Shown: positions 24,758-37,064, counted from the stretch's first letter. The stretch: 64,000 bases of DNA from Synaphobranchus kaupii (GCA_029718625.1 CM056380.1:18534923-18598922), one strand, 5' to 3'. Notes: generated by a model not told the origin, from the letters alone. Program-made: numbers and translations.

Positions 24758-26445
24758 ATAGTGGTGGAGCTGACCGCTGCAGTTCAGCCACCGTAACTTG
24801 TCCGTTCCCTGTGTGCCTGGTATGCTAATGAACCGTGGTGTAGCGAGCTCGGTCCGCTCGGCTGCGAAATGCTATGGAGACATAAACACAGAGGCACACA
24901 ACGGCAAGGAATCCACGCACGGACAGGCTGGCGTCCCAATTACATCTTTTAACTGTGTCCAAAAAAAGGGGAAGCTTTCCTCCGAGGCAGACCTAACTAT
25001 GGCTGTTTTTGTGCTTCTTGTGCCTAAGGACTGTTAACAATACCAGCCATTATTCATGCTGTATAATTTGCGTGTTGGTAAATTAAACCATGTTCTGGGA
25101 ATTCATTTTTAGGGTTTAATGTACAAACGTGTTGAAAAAAAAGTCAGTTTTCATTTGTACTGTGTTTGCATCTGTTGACATAATTACGATAAACAGTAAC
25201 ATGGTTCATTACTGAGGGAAAGTACAAAATAAATAACTATTTTATATTTTGGAAGCAAAATATAGGCCTATGTCCCACAGTGAGTTAAGACTCAAGGCAC
25301 ACACACACACACACAATCTCCTCTTCAACATTCAACTCAAATAGAACACAGTTAAAAGTGTAAAAAGTCCAGCGCAGTAATAGTATCCAACTTTCAGCCT
25401 GGAGTATTGGACATACTGTACAATTATTATACAGCAACAGACAGAATCAATAGCAGAATAACTTAATATAAACCTAGAGTTTTCAGAAACCACAAACCTC
25501 TGAGGCCGATCATCTAGTGACTTTGTGTTATAGTCAACAGTACATTAAAGATTAGGAAGATTTAGGCAACTATTACAGAAATTTACAGAATAGCTTTTTT
25601 GTGTAGAAAATTAAATATATGTCTAAATGCAAAAGGACCATATATCAGGCATTGCCTTTTACCATATTGGTGTTGCTGGGCGTGGTCATTTACCACATCA
25701 GTGTAGTTGGGTGTGATCAGGGATATAGTGACACAATGGCACATTTGTGTACATCTACAGTCTGAATATGTCAAATTAACACTGAAAAATAATAGATACT
25801 TGGATACGGACACTAGGAACAATAAATGTGCCAAACCAGAGCACTATCAAGTTAAAAGTTCATCATAAATGCGTGGAAACAAAATGTTTTACAGATATTT
25901 ATACCAACAGTGACACCTGTGCATATTTTTCACTGAATATTTTTAAGACAAACTTTTCATTAGGCTATAGGGTTACAACACTCACTGATGTAACTGTATT
26001 CACTTGCATGTTAACTTGCAAAAGAGAAGATGGGTGAGATCTGCATGTCAGTTTGCGGTGATGAATTTCCATGTATCATTTCAAAATAAGAGTCTCTAGA
26101 GTATAACAACATTTTAAATCCTGCTGTTCAAGAAAGATCTGAGAAATCAAGAGAGATCTGCTTGTAGACAGGAAATGGGTAGATGCAGCTCTCTCTTGCT
26201 GTGGCTTCTTTTGTCTGTCTTGTGTTTCCCTCTCCTCCAGACCTTATTGATTGCTTGAAACCTGATTGATTTGATTGGAGTCACCTGGGCCCACAGCTTT
26301 AAAAGACTGGGTTTCCCAGAACTCAAGAGTTGTTTCTTTTTTCTTTCTTTCTTCCAGCGCTTCCAACGCCTTTTAATCCCTTCACAGTCTACACCCTATG
26401 TGTTTGCTGGACCGTGGTTTTTATCCCCCTCTTTTTCCTTTTCTA
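24758..26445. other. Intergenic stretch
   Basis: No gene recognised. It holds a short (CA)n run near 25.30 kb. Confidence 0.5.
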
Positions 26446-26606
26446 CACACACTCATACACATGCATAAACACATACAATATACCTGTATTCACACATCCA
26501 TACACTCATACACATGCATAAACACATACAATATACCTGTATTCACACATCCATACACATGCATAAACACATACAATATACCTGTATTCACACATCCATA
26601 CACTCA
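26446..26606. repeat. Short tandem repeat, about 3 copies, period about 47-57 bp
   Basis: Repeated block CATGCATAAACACATACAAT followed by ATACCTGTATTCACACATCC. Confidence 0.85.
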
Positions 26607-26700
26607 ACCCCTTGTATTTAAATACATATATTCTCTTTATTTACAACCGTGTCTCTATGCACTTTTATGCTACGGTCATTCAGGGAGTGGCCGTAACATA

Positions 26701-28456
26701 CAGTGAGCACCCATAATTAATTGGACAGTGACACATTTTGTTATTTTATTTCTGTACTCTAGCACTTTGAGTTTGAAAGGATAGAATGCCAATGAGGTTG
26801 AAGTGCAGACTGTCAGCTTTAATTTGACGGTATTTTCATCCATATCGGATGAACCATTTAGAAATTATAGAACCTTTTGTACATAGGCTAGTCCCCCCCT
26901 TTTCCGGGCATCAGAAAATATTGGACAGTTTAACATAATGTAGAATAAAGTAATCATTTTTTATATTTGGTCACATATCCTTTGCATGCCATGACTTCAT
27001 GATTAGTCAGCAAGGGTCTGACGTATCAAACAAGCCTCTGCTGCCAGAAATACAGTAGATATGGATGGATAACTTGAAAGGTTTCTTCTCCTTACTTATT
27101 TTTCCATACAGTTCAATAGGAAAATTTGTCAGGAGAAACAACCCTTAAAGTGATCCATCCATATCTACTGCATATCTGGCAGCAGAGTGATGGTTTGAGG
27201 CTCGTTTGATACGTCAGACCCTTGATGATTTAGAGCCATTTCGCCAACCATGTATTCCATACTGTTCCAGCATAATATACAGCTAAATCACATCACGTGG
27301 CGCTATAATGGCGACATGTAGTCCAGCTGTTTCTCGTGTTCGCGTTTGTTAATTTGAATGTTTTGTTGTGTCAGGCTTTTGTCTTTTGTTTTTTTCATGC
27401 GCTGTGTGTCTGTTGTGGGACGGGGAAGCGGGCTAGAGATTGTTCAGGGCACTCATGCTGCTTGTTTTTATAATATTGACGAATTGTCTAGTCGATATTT
27501 TGTTTGTGGTCATCACCATGGAGACGCATTCGCAACATATGCTCGGGAATGTCCGTTGGATCTGCAGCAACAAAGTTTACCATCGCTCTTCACCGGAGTT
27601 GAAGATGTTGGGACTGATCCGGGAGTGCAGGAAATCTTCAAAAGGCAACCAGGGAATGGAAGGAGAAGATAATGCGGGGGAGGAGTGAGGCGACAACTGG
27701 GAAGGTTGACGCAGTTCAGTGGATCCGTTTCGACAGTGTACAGACACCACAACACTGCGTGTATAGAGAAAAGTCGTGGAGGCGCAGTTTGTATGTTGGA
27801 CTGCTTAATGCCACTGGACATCTCGGAACAGTGGGAGCTATTTTTAATTATTAAGCATGGCTGTATTCCACTTTAATTCACTTGATTAATGCAATGATTC
27901 TATTGAATGTCTTTATTTGATATGTTTGTTTGTGTGTTGTGGGTCTGCGCCACTGTCTATGTCTTTTTGTTGTTGCTGGGGCTACAACTGAAGTTCCCAA
28001 ATGGGAAAATAAAAGTTATTCTATTCTATTATAAATCTAGTCCCACCCCCCAATTCCCATAGAGATCCATTCAAATGCAGAGAAGTTATAGTATCGCTTG
28101 TAAGAGTAGCAGAAAATAAGATATCAAGAGTACTTTGATGTTGTTGGGTCACAGACATCAGGAAGTCATGGCATGCAAAGGATATGTGACCAAATATTAA
28201 AAATGATTACTTTATTCTACATTATGTTAAACTGTCCAATATTTTTTGATGCCTGACTATGGGGGGGGACTATGTACAAAAGGTTCTATAATTTCTAAAC
28301 AATTCATCTGATATGGATGAAAATAACCTCAGCTTAAAGCTGACAGTCTGCACTTCAACCTCATTGTCATTGTATCCTTTCAAAACCAAAGTGTTAGAGT
28401 ACAGAACCAAAATAACAAAAAATGCGTCACTGTCCAATGAATTATGGTGCTCACTG
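26701..28456. mobile_element. Fold-back Tc1-like element (long inverted arms, TA flanks) with internal insertion
   Basis: The left end CAGTGAGCACCCATAATTAA and right end GGTGCTCACTG are inverted and each is flanked by TA, the Tc1/mariner target. The arms are hundreds of bases long and mirror each other (for example TGCAGACTGTCAGCTTTAA against TTAAAGCTGACAGTCTGCA). About 725 bp (27295-28020) interrupts the right arm between the two halves of a TTACAGCTTAATCTAG-like site. The element encodes no transposase and is presumably mobilised in trans. Confidence 0.85.
27295..28020 (+). mobile_element. Candidate LINE-derived insertion with TTCTA tail
   Basis: The segment ends GGAAAATAAAAGTTATTCTA with TTCTA repeats, a typical non-LTR 3' tail. 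It is bordered by AAATC on both sides, a possible target duplication. Several short overlapping ORFs occur (27358-27876) with no domain I can identify, so the class is inferred only from the tail. Confidence 0.45.
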
Positions 28457-29317
28457 TATGCTACTCATTAAACTGATCATGTCTCCCAGCCACGGGAGAT
28501 ACAATTAAAATAAAGGGAATTAGCCGCCGACTGGCACGGATTGTTCATTTCATTAATTGCACGACAACTGATCAGCTAAAACAAACGAAAACAGGTTGAG
28601 AGGGATGATTGGTTCAAACCTATTTCAAGCTCAGGAATCCGCAGGTGACTGCAAGACGCTGAGGAGATTATCCCCAGGCACCTTGCCCCGCTGTCCGTTT
28701 TGCTGTTAACCTGGCAAGATTTCATCTTCAAACACTTTATACCAGTAGCAGCAAATGTGCATCTTAATTTCAGCTCACGAGAGCATCCAATATCTCAGCA
28801 CAAAGAATCCCTATGGCGAGACCTTCTGCTGTTGCTTACCATGACAACTGTCACTGTGTAGCCTACTACAGGCCAGATACAAACAACTGTAAAAGCTAAT
28901 GGCTTTTTATCTGCTCATGCCAAACCAACGAAAGACCTCTGGTATACCGTTAATAGTCTAACATTCTCCAGGTTTGGCCTGGTGGCCTACGTACACATCG
29001 AGCAGGCAGGTTGTGGAGGCTGTGGAGCTGGAATTTTGAGTGGCTGGAAACGCACGACCCCGCTGCCCAGCCGGGACCTACCCCGCAGGCGACTCACACG
29101 TCCGGGCGGCGAAGATAATTCCGCCTCCCGCTATCCTAGCGCCCACTCCTCTCAACTCCTGCCCACACAGGACCGCTACGCTACGATTGGCGGTTTGCCA
29201 GGCTCACGCGGCGCTCATCCCCAGCCAAGATCCAGCAGGGTTGGAGTTTTTTTTCACTTTAGGTGGAGGACTGCGATTTTGAAGCAGAAATGCCCCCAGC
29301 TGCCCTGCTCATCTGAC
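28457..29317. other. Intergenic stretch
   Basis: No gene recognised. It becomes GC-richer just before the 103-bp array, with overlapping short ORFs and no known domain. Confidence 0.5.
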
Positions 29318-30045
29318 ATTAGCCGTGAGGTTAGGAGGTTCTGTATGAGGTACACAGTTGAGTGGGCTATGGCCGCTGCGGTGTTTGATTATACAGGAGG
29401 AAGGACAGACATCGCTGTACATTAGCCGTGAGGTTAGGAGGTTCTGTAGGAGGTACACAGTTCAGTGGGCTATGGCCGCTGCGGTGTTTGATTATACAGG
29501 AGGAAGGACAGACATCGCTGTACATTAGCCGTGAGGTTAGGAGGTTCTGTAGGAGGTACACAGTTCAGTGGGCTATGGCCGCTGCGGTGTTTGATTATAC
29601 AGGAGGAAGGACAGACATCGCTGTACATTAGCCGTGAGGTTAGGAGGTTCTGTATGAGGTACACAGTTGATTGGGCTATGGCCGCTGCGGTGTTTGATTA
29701 TACAGGAGGAAGGACAGACATCGCTGTACATTAGCCGTGAGGTTAGAAGGTTCTGTATGAGGTACACAGTTGAGTGGGCTATGGTCGCTGCGGTGTTTGA
29801 TTATACAGGAGGAAGGACAGACATCGCTGTACATTAGCCGTGAGGTTCAGGTTAGGAGGTTCTGTATGAGGTACACAGTTGAGTGGGCTATGGCCGCTGC
29901 GGTGTTTGATTATACAGGAGGAAGGACAGACATCGCTGTACATTAGCCGTGAGGTTCAGGTTAGGAGGTTCTGTATGAGGTACACAGTTGAGTGGGCTAT
30001 GGCTGCTGCGGTGTTTGATTATACAGGAGGATATCGCTGTACATT
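29318..30045. repeat. 103-bp tandem repeat, 7 copies
   Basis: Copies start at 29318, 29421, 29524, 29627, 29730, 29833 and 29942 with ATTAGCCGTGAGGTTAGG. The last two copies carry a 6-bp CAGGTT insertion. The copies are nearly identical, suggesting recent amplification or homogenisation. Confidence 0.98.
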
Positions 30046-30365
30046 GGAAAGTAGCTGTCGCCCTGTTGAAAGTTCTGCTCTCCTAGACGTTTACTGGCAG
30101 GGAATCAAGCCATGTTAGCAAAGGCTTAGTGCAGTGCTGTGAAGAGCATTTCAGGCCTTGTAGGCTATTTATGTTTCCACTCTGACCAGCTGGCTATATA
30201 TAATCGCTACTATTCCCGTTCTGCGATAGGCCTACAACATAAGAACCAACAGATCCTTCTGTCATATGACGTCTGTATCCAACAAAAATAAAAATAATCA
30301 ACCACATCTCATCCACTTTTAGAGTTAAAGTGACTTTCCACTTGGTAGACTGGGAAGAGCAAATG

Positions 30366-30690
30366 GGTGCGTGTCTGCATGGGTGAGTGTATGCGCGCGT
30401 GTCTGCGTGGGTGAGTGTATGCGCACGTGTCTGCATGGGTGAGTGTATGCGCACGTGTCTGCGTGGGTGAGTGTATGCGCACGTGTCTGCATGGGTGAGT
30501 GTATGCGCATGTGTCTGCGCGGGTGAGTGTATGCGCACGTGTCTGCATGGGTGAGTGTATGCCCACGTGTCTGCATGGGTGAGTGTATGCGCACGTGTCT
30601 GTGTGGGTGAGTGTATGCGCGTGTGTCTGCATGGGTGAGTGTATGCGCATGTGTCTGCATGGGTGAGTGTATGCGTGTGTGTCTGCGCAG
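30366..30690. repeat. 28-bp minisatellite, about 11-12 copies
   Basis: Unit CGTGTCTGCATGGGTGAGTG plus TATGCGCA. It alternates CG/TG at several positions, as expected from CpG decay. Confidence 0.95.
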
Positions 30691-31711
30691 TATTTGGAAA
30701 TAAATGTAAATGTATGTGCAATTAATTTAAGTTATTAAATGTATTCTTTTATTTATTTAAAAATATTTTTTCAAATATATTAATTTATTTATTTCCATAT
30801 ATATTTCCCAATTTATTTCCCTATTTACTTATTTATTTCCATATATATTTACCGATTGTCATTTCCCAAAGAGCACAATCTGTCAATCAACTTGCTTTGC
30901 TCCACCCACTAAGTTCGCCACGTTCCCACCCTTCCAACATTGAGACTAGACTGTAGAAAAGTGTTTCAGAGCTGCAGACAGCGTTTCTGAATGTGAGCAA
31001 ATACATTAATTGAAATTCCTCACATATTTAGAGAAACGACGGATAGAGAAAGCTAGCTAGGTATCTGTTTTAGATTTAGATTTGCATCGGATGCCAGCGA
31101 ACGTTGTAGGCTACACTGAACATGGTCATGTTGATACCTTTCTCGGACACAAGATCGCTATATTGCACACAGCAATATACAAGCTATCCGCCCGTCTTTT
31201 CTTTCAATATTTGAGAAATTGACTTCTCTACTTGCTCATAAGAAACGCTGTCAGTAGGCCTAACACTGAATAGCCTACATGGAGCGTTGGAACCTGATTG
31301 ACTTGAAACTAGGCGAAATTAGTGGGTGGACCAAAGCAAGTTGACAGATTGTGCTAGCTAGTTAGCTTTCTCTATCCGTCGTTTCTCTCAATATGTGAGG
31401 AATTGTCTCCATGAATGTATTTGCTCACATTGAGAAACGCTGTCTGCAGCTCTGAACCATTTCTCTACAGCCTATGCTCTGAACACAGTGTTGCCAGATT
31501 TTTAAACTATAAACATGCCGAATCTTAATAAAAATAGCCCAATTTGGATAAAATAGGCTACATTAAGTTATGAACGGAAGGGGGGAGGGAGATTGGACTG
31601 GAGGTGGAGGTAGCCTACTGTCAGAACGGTAGCCAATCGATAGACTCTGAAATGTTTATGAATATTATTTGCGAACGCGCACACACGCTTTTAAGTTATG
31701 GGCTAGTTCTA

Positions 31712-31908
31712 TTTTCATAATCAAACGTTTCGTGCTTACGCAAAATCGGGAAAGCAAGCTTGCACACACAAAAAGCAAGTTGAACAACATAGAAGTAGTG
31801 GGCGAAAAATGAGCAGCCTATATTTCTATGTTGCTCAACTTGCTTTTTGTGTGTGCAAGCTTGCTTTCCCCGATTTTGCGTAAGCACGAAACGTTTTGAT
31901 TAGGAAAA
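31712..31908. repeat. Long near-perfect hairpin, arms about 85 bp
   Basis: The left arm contains CAAACGTTTCGTGCTTACGC and AGCAAGCTTGCACACACAAA. The right arm is its inverted copy with few mismatches, separated by about 30 bp. It lies inside the outer fold-back element. Confidence 0.85.
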
Positions 31909-32136
31909 TAGCTTAAACGAAAAGACACGGCAGTCCGTGCGTTCAAAGATAAGACACGGTGGTAGGGCTGCACGATATATCGCAACGATAATTATCGATT
32001 GCAATAACGGCCTTTGCCAGCATGTAGGGTATTGCCTTTCTTTTCGTCTTTTTTTCTTTAATTATACTTGATACGGTAGAAATCTAAACTTCAAAACCCG
32101 TGTGAAATTCTTCCGGGAAAAAAACGTCATCAATGA

Positions 32137-32916
32137 GTACGTTTACATGCACAGCAATATCCGATTACTGGAAACGATCATCTTACGCCAGTAGTTAACT
32201 TATCGCGTTCACATGGATGTAAGAAATGTGATTACTCCAAAAGCCGCGTTTACATGATTCTCTCCATAATCGGCTCTGTGGAAAACGTAGCTACTAACTG
32301 CTTCCCGTTGTAAGGACAAAAATGATCCGCCCGTCAAAAATTGACGTTAGTAGGCTATTATCATTATAGCTAGCTAGTAATTATTATAGCTAGCTAGTAA
32401 TTATTATAGCTACTTGTTTATAGCTAATTGCTAGTAGTGGTTGATTTATATTATTGTACAAGCTAGCTTTACCGATCTCTAAATCTGGCGAATTTCCCGA
32501 AAATTTCAGTTATTTAATGTGCTAGCCACAAACTAGCTAGTACAAACACAAGCACGTAACACTGAACAATATATTTTCACCGGTGAAATGCAAATTTAAT
32601 AATAAAATTCTGGAAGTGAGATGCTGATGGAACCCCAGGCATAGCAAATGTTGACGGGTGGAATCATTTTGACGTTACACCACCTCTTCTGCCTGACATG
32701 CGTAGTTTTAAAAAGCCGAAAGAAACCGGAGAAAGGTGTTTACATGCTCCAAAAAATCGAACGTTTGGCCAAAAAACCAGGGGTGTTAATCGGGTTTCGA
32801 AAACACGGATTATGACCTTACATTATCGGATAAAGGTGTTTACATGACCATTTCAGTAACCAGAGTATTGCCATAACCGGGTTCAGATCGGAGTATTAGT
32901 GTGCATGTAAACGTAC
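32137..32916. mobile_element. MITE with GTACGTTTACATGCAC ends
   Basis: The inverted ends are GTACGTTTACATGCACA and TGTGCATGTAAACGTAC. CAATG lies next to both ends as a possible target duplication. GTTTACATG-type motifs recur inside. Nested in the hAT element. Confidence 0.75.
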
Positions 32917-33052
32917 CCAATGTCTACTGCGTGTTGATAAGACGGACAATCACAGAAAGGCGTTGCACCTTTCATGCGATTGCCAAAAACACATCACATG
33001 ATCACGTGAAAGCTGTACGACCTTGCTGCTGGTTGGCTGTCTTATCAACACT

Positions 33053-34613
33053 CTATAGAGCAGGGGTTCTCAATCCTGGTCCTGGGGGACCCTGTGTATG
33101 CTGGTTTTCGTTGCAACCGCAGTTGCAATCCCAGAATTTTAACAAGCTGTTAATTGTTCTTAATTAGGTGCTTTTCATGTTTGGAGGAATTATTCGCCCA
33201 TTTAAGACACATTATGTCAGAAATAGCTATGCATGCCATGTAGAACAAACTCCCCATGTTCACATTGTGCTTATTGTGCTATATTGCAACAATTACATAA
33301 GAAAAGGTTACAAAATAATGTATTTTCACTCAAATGAAAGAGTGAAGTGAATCAATAGGCTCCTAATTAGGTTGTTGAACACATGTGTTTAACTCAATTT
33401 TTTCTTTAAGCTTAAGACAATGCAGGTTTGGCTCGTTATCATTTGCTTTGTGTTTGAATTCTTCATTATCTACGAAATGGTTAATTTTAGTGGCCATGTG
33501 TCCACACTTTCACCAATTAGGAGCCTATTGATTCAAATCAGTCTTTAAATGGATCTGTTAAATCATTTTCTTATCTTTTTTAAATAATATAGCACAATGT
33601 GAACATGGGGTGTTTATTCTACATGGCATCCATAGCTATTTCTGATATAATGTGGCTTAAGAGGGTGAATAATTCCTCCAAACATGACAAGCACCTAATT
33701 AAGAAAAATTAACAGCTTGTTAAAATTCTGGGATTGCAACTGCGGTTGCAACGAAAGCCAGCATACACAGGGGTCCCCCAGGACCAGGATTGAGAACCCC
33801 TGCTATAGAGTACTCAAGTGAGTACGTCAGTCGTGGGCGGAGTCTGGTTTCGGAAGTAAATTCCCTATGGAAAATAGAATGGGCTTCGGACTATTTCTTG
33901 AAATCTGATTCATAGAATGAGCCGAAACGTTCCTGGATTAGCCTGTGTGGTACAAGCATGTAGACCATATATCGCATGTTCCAATTTTTATTTTTTAAAG
34001 TAATGCATTAATGATTGTAGTTCGACTTTAACGGACTGCATATCCAGTACGGCAACGCACGGGTGGTTCTCGACCAATAAGATATCATCATCTCGTCTGT
34101 CTGCTCTGTGGCAGATGGGAGTAGGCTCGTGCCGCTCAAGACAAGCTAACGTTAGCTTGCTAAGTAGAGAAGCCCGCCCGACAAGGTCAGAAACTATGCT
34201 ACGGTTAACCACATGAAGCAATTCTAGCTTTAAGTCCTTCAAGCTAGCTAGCTAACGTTAGAAAAAAGTGTTTAAAAACGGAGCTGTGTGCTACTGCTGG
34301 CTAACGTTATATGAAAACGTCTGGAGATAAGGCTGCTCGTTCGGAGGGAATTATGGGACGTGTAGTTTTTAAACAGTGCCAGCGCTGGGATGTTCACAAA
34401 AAAAATACTAAAACGTAAAATATACTCGAAGCTGGTCCAGAAAAACGACATAGTTTGCGAACGGGCGTTATATTGAACAATCCGGGAAATTGACGGTAAG
34501 ACATAATCAGTAGAAATGGTTTAAAAGTAAGCTTTAGTTAATGTCTACACTCTAAATGAATGGGGAATTTACTTCCGAAACCAGCGTGACGTAGTCACTT
34601 GAGTACTCTATAG
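33053..34613. mobile_element. Inverted-repeat element with CTATAGAGTACTCAAGTGA ends
   Basis: The left end (CTATAGAG, split by the 33061-33802 insertion, then TACTCAAGTGAGTACGTCA) mirrors the right end TGACGTAGTCACTTGAGTAC plus TCTATAG. TTTCGGAAGTAAATTCCC and GGGGAATTTACTTCCGAAA extend the arms to about 65 bp. No coding capacity. Confidence 0.75.
33061..33802. mobile_element. Fold-back hAT element, 8-bp TSD CTATAGAG
   Basis: The ends are CAGGGGTTCTCAATCCTGG and GATTGAGAACCCCTG. Both flanks are CTATAGAG (33053-33060 and 33803-33810). The arms are over 100 bp long and mirror each other (GTTGCAACCGCAGTTGCAAT against ATTGCAACTGCGGTTGCAAC). It is the innermost and youngest of the stack at this point. 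Confidence 0.93.
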
Positions 34614-35559
34614 ATATCAGCGGTGATGTTTTTTTCCGGAAGCATTTAACGCAGCCTCTGACGTTTGGATGTTTACTGCACAGTATAGTTCTGTGGTTTA
34701 CTGCCGTATATTGGGTATACTTAAAGAAAAAAAGACGAAAAGAAAGGCGCCCCTCACGGTGGCAACGGCCGTTATTGCAATCGATAATTATCGTTGCGAT
34801 ATATCGTGCAGCCCTACACGGTGGTCTACACAACAGTAAAGTTTACAGATCAGCCACGTCTCCCCGTTAAAGCACGAACACAGCATAACAGCTACTAGCC
34901 TACTTTTCCACGAGCAACTGAAAGTCAGCGTTCTTTCTGATTTTCACGATTGTCTTTCTAACCCACTGGCAAGCCTCTGCATATCAAACAAAAGCAGCGA
35001 CTATTAACTGGTTTCAATGACAACCGAGGAATAGGCAGAGAGAGGAAGGACAAACTACACCAGAGTTAATGTGAATAATTAGCTGAAAGAGGAAGATGAA
35101 AAAACGCCAAATATAACAAAAAATAGCCCAAATTATGACAAGCTGCAAAAAGTCATTATCCCCGCACAATAACATAAAAATAGATATCCCATTTGGGCTG
35201 GAATACGCCTAATATGGCAACACTGAACACATAGTTAGAAGGATGTGAACGAGGCAAACTTACTGGGTGGAGCAAAGCAAGTTGATTGACAGATTGTGCT
35301 CGTTGGGGAATGACAATAGGTAAATATATATGGAAATAAATTAATATAGTTGAAAAAATATTTGAAAATAAATTTCAAAATAAAGGTAATAAATTAATTG
35401 CACATACATTTACATTTCTATATTCATTCCCAGATTTATTTATTTTCAAATTATTTTAGTCATTTTTATATTTCCACATTTATTTATTCTTTTATTTCCA
35501 CATTTATTTATTTATTAATTATTGTGGCACTCTCGGTGTTCCATAGGTATAATGGGTCG

Positions 35560-35835
35560 CTTCTCCGCCATTGTTGGTGTTTTCTAGCTGGTGAACATGC
35601 AAGGTCAATTTCATTATTGATTGGTTCGCGACGTGAACCGGGCTCTCTTTCATTGGTTTATATCATGAGCCACTGTGTTTTAAAAACAGAATTTGGGCAG
35701 AATCACTGGTATTGGAATGCAGAATTTGAGGGTATAAACACAGTATATGGTGCTGGATTTCTCTCACAACAGTTATATGATTGCTACTAATGATGCATGA
35801 CCATTCCCTGATATTTAAAAATATATATATATATA
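35560..35835. repeat. Fragment of the element family seen at 57692-58254
   Basis: It shares the block around GCAGAATTTGAGGGTATAA, GTGCTGGATTTCTCTCA and CATGACCATTCCCTGATAT with the complement of about 57.72-57.86 kb. It lies just outside the nested stack. No coding capacity is apparent. Confidence 0.7.
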
Positions 35836-36934
35836 TATTTGCGTACTGCAGCTTAAACCCTTTGAAGAGTAGGTTTTTTGGTATGTTTTTTTCAAAATTC
35901 TACGTCAGTGTTCTAGAACTCCATCGCTTTCACTTACCAGTAGTGATTGTTACATCAACATTAGAATGTTCAGTTAAGAACATTCAAATCACATATTTGC
36001 GATCTTACACGGAAAGGGTTAATATCGTGTTGGTAATTTGAGGATGATTTTCAGGAAGCGACTTCAAAGAATTGAAGAGAATGCAATAAACAATCCAAAC
36101 AAGTGGTAACCATGGCGACGCAACAGGCAACCTGCTCGCACTTCGCTGAAGGTTAATAATAGTGATCCGATTCAGGCAGGGCAATGTGAGCCAGTAAGAC
36201 AATACCTGCTGAAGTGAGTAGGCCTTCTGAATTTGTAGTTTGTTGTGCGCTCACACAGGACTGTAACCTACAGTCTGCATTCATGCACAGTCTATATTCC
36301 AGTTAACACAGCTGCCGTCAGCTCAGATGAAAAGCCATCAGACAGAAACAGATTAGGTAGGCAGGTAGACCTAGCCTTTATGTTCATATTAACGCCATTG
36401 GAGAGACGTGACATTCAACATAAGTAAACGGTTTCTTGTAGATTACATTTTTCTGGCTCCCACTCTCTATGCTCCCACACCCGCCTTCTCTGATCCGGTC
36501 GCCTCCACAGGTCACGGTCACAGATTGGGGGACCGAGTTTCCAGAACTGTGCTCGTCAGCGCCTCCTACCTGAGGGGACAAGAGCAGAGTGGAGGCAGAT
36601 CTGTAATGTGATAGCCTACCCTACTGAATACTACATGGTAAGCACAAGCATTTAGACTGTTTTCAGCCTGATAGTTGTAATTATGTTATGTTTGTAACAA
36701 TTTGTTAATATCCAGTAGTCCAGTAGCCTACTATTTGTAATAGCCTAACAATGGATGAAGTAGTATTTTTAGTAATGTTAGTACTAATTTAGTGCTGTTT
36801 GTATTAATTTGTTGCTACTGGTATTTATTGTTATTAAACTGAAAACGATTTTTAAATATATTAGGTGCCATCTGCTATGACATTCTGGATGACGCCTGGA
36901 AATAAATAGCCTACGCCCAATTCACTGCACGGTT
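35836..36934. other. Intergenic stretch
   Basis: No gene recognised. Confidence 0.5.
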
Positions 36935-37064
36935 CACACAATATGGATGTAAAAAAACTCAAATTAAAGCTGGACTTTAAACTCAGTCACTGTTCCATTT
37001 CAAATACAATGTTCTGGAGTACAGCGCCAAAACAACGAAAATTGTGTCACTGCCCGAATACTTT
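36935..37064. mobile_element. End fragment of the fold-back Tc1-like family
   Basis: It resembles the right end of 26701-28456 (GTTCTGGAGTACAGCGCCAA, then AAAATTGTGTCACTGCCCGA). Only about 130 bp remain. Confidence 0.6.

Larger units (their letters stand above)
31963..34816. mobile_element. hAT element with TAGGGCTGCACGATAT ends and 8-bp TSD CACGGTGG
   Basis: The inverted ends start TAGGGCTGCACGATATATCG and extend through GATAATTATCGATTGCAATA. Both flanks are CACGGTGG (31955-31962 and 34817-34824), the 8-bp duplication diagnostic of hAT insertion. Subterminal sequence is also mirrored (TTTTCGTCTTTTTTTC against AAAAAGACGAAAA). Three further elements occupy the interior and no transposase remains. 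Confidence 0.92.
30710..35530. mobile_element. Outer fold-back element of a nested transposon stack
   Basis: AT-rich arms (TTTATTTATTTCCATATATA near 30.79 kb) and the adjoining block CTGTCAATCAACTTGCTTTG near 30.89 kb are mirrored at about 35.26-35.50 kb (CAAAGCAAGTTGATTGACAG, then TATATGGAAATAAA). A further inverted copy of the 30.89-31.05 kb block occurs at 31.32-31.47 kb. At least four other elements sit between the arms. No transposase is recognisable. Confidence 0.65.

Noticed and set aside
29318..30045. 103-bp direct repeats as a possible CRISPR array or regulatory array
   Set aside because: Units are contiguous and near-identical with no unique spacers, in eukaryotic DNA. It is an ordinary tandem repeat.
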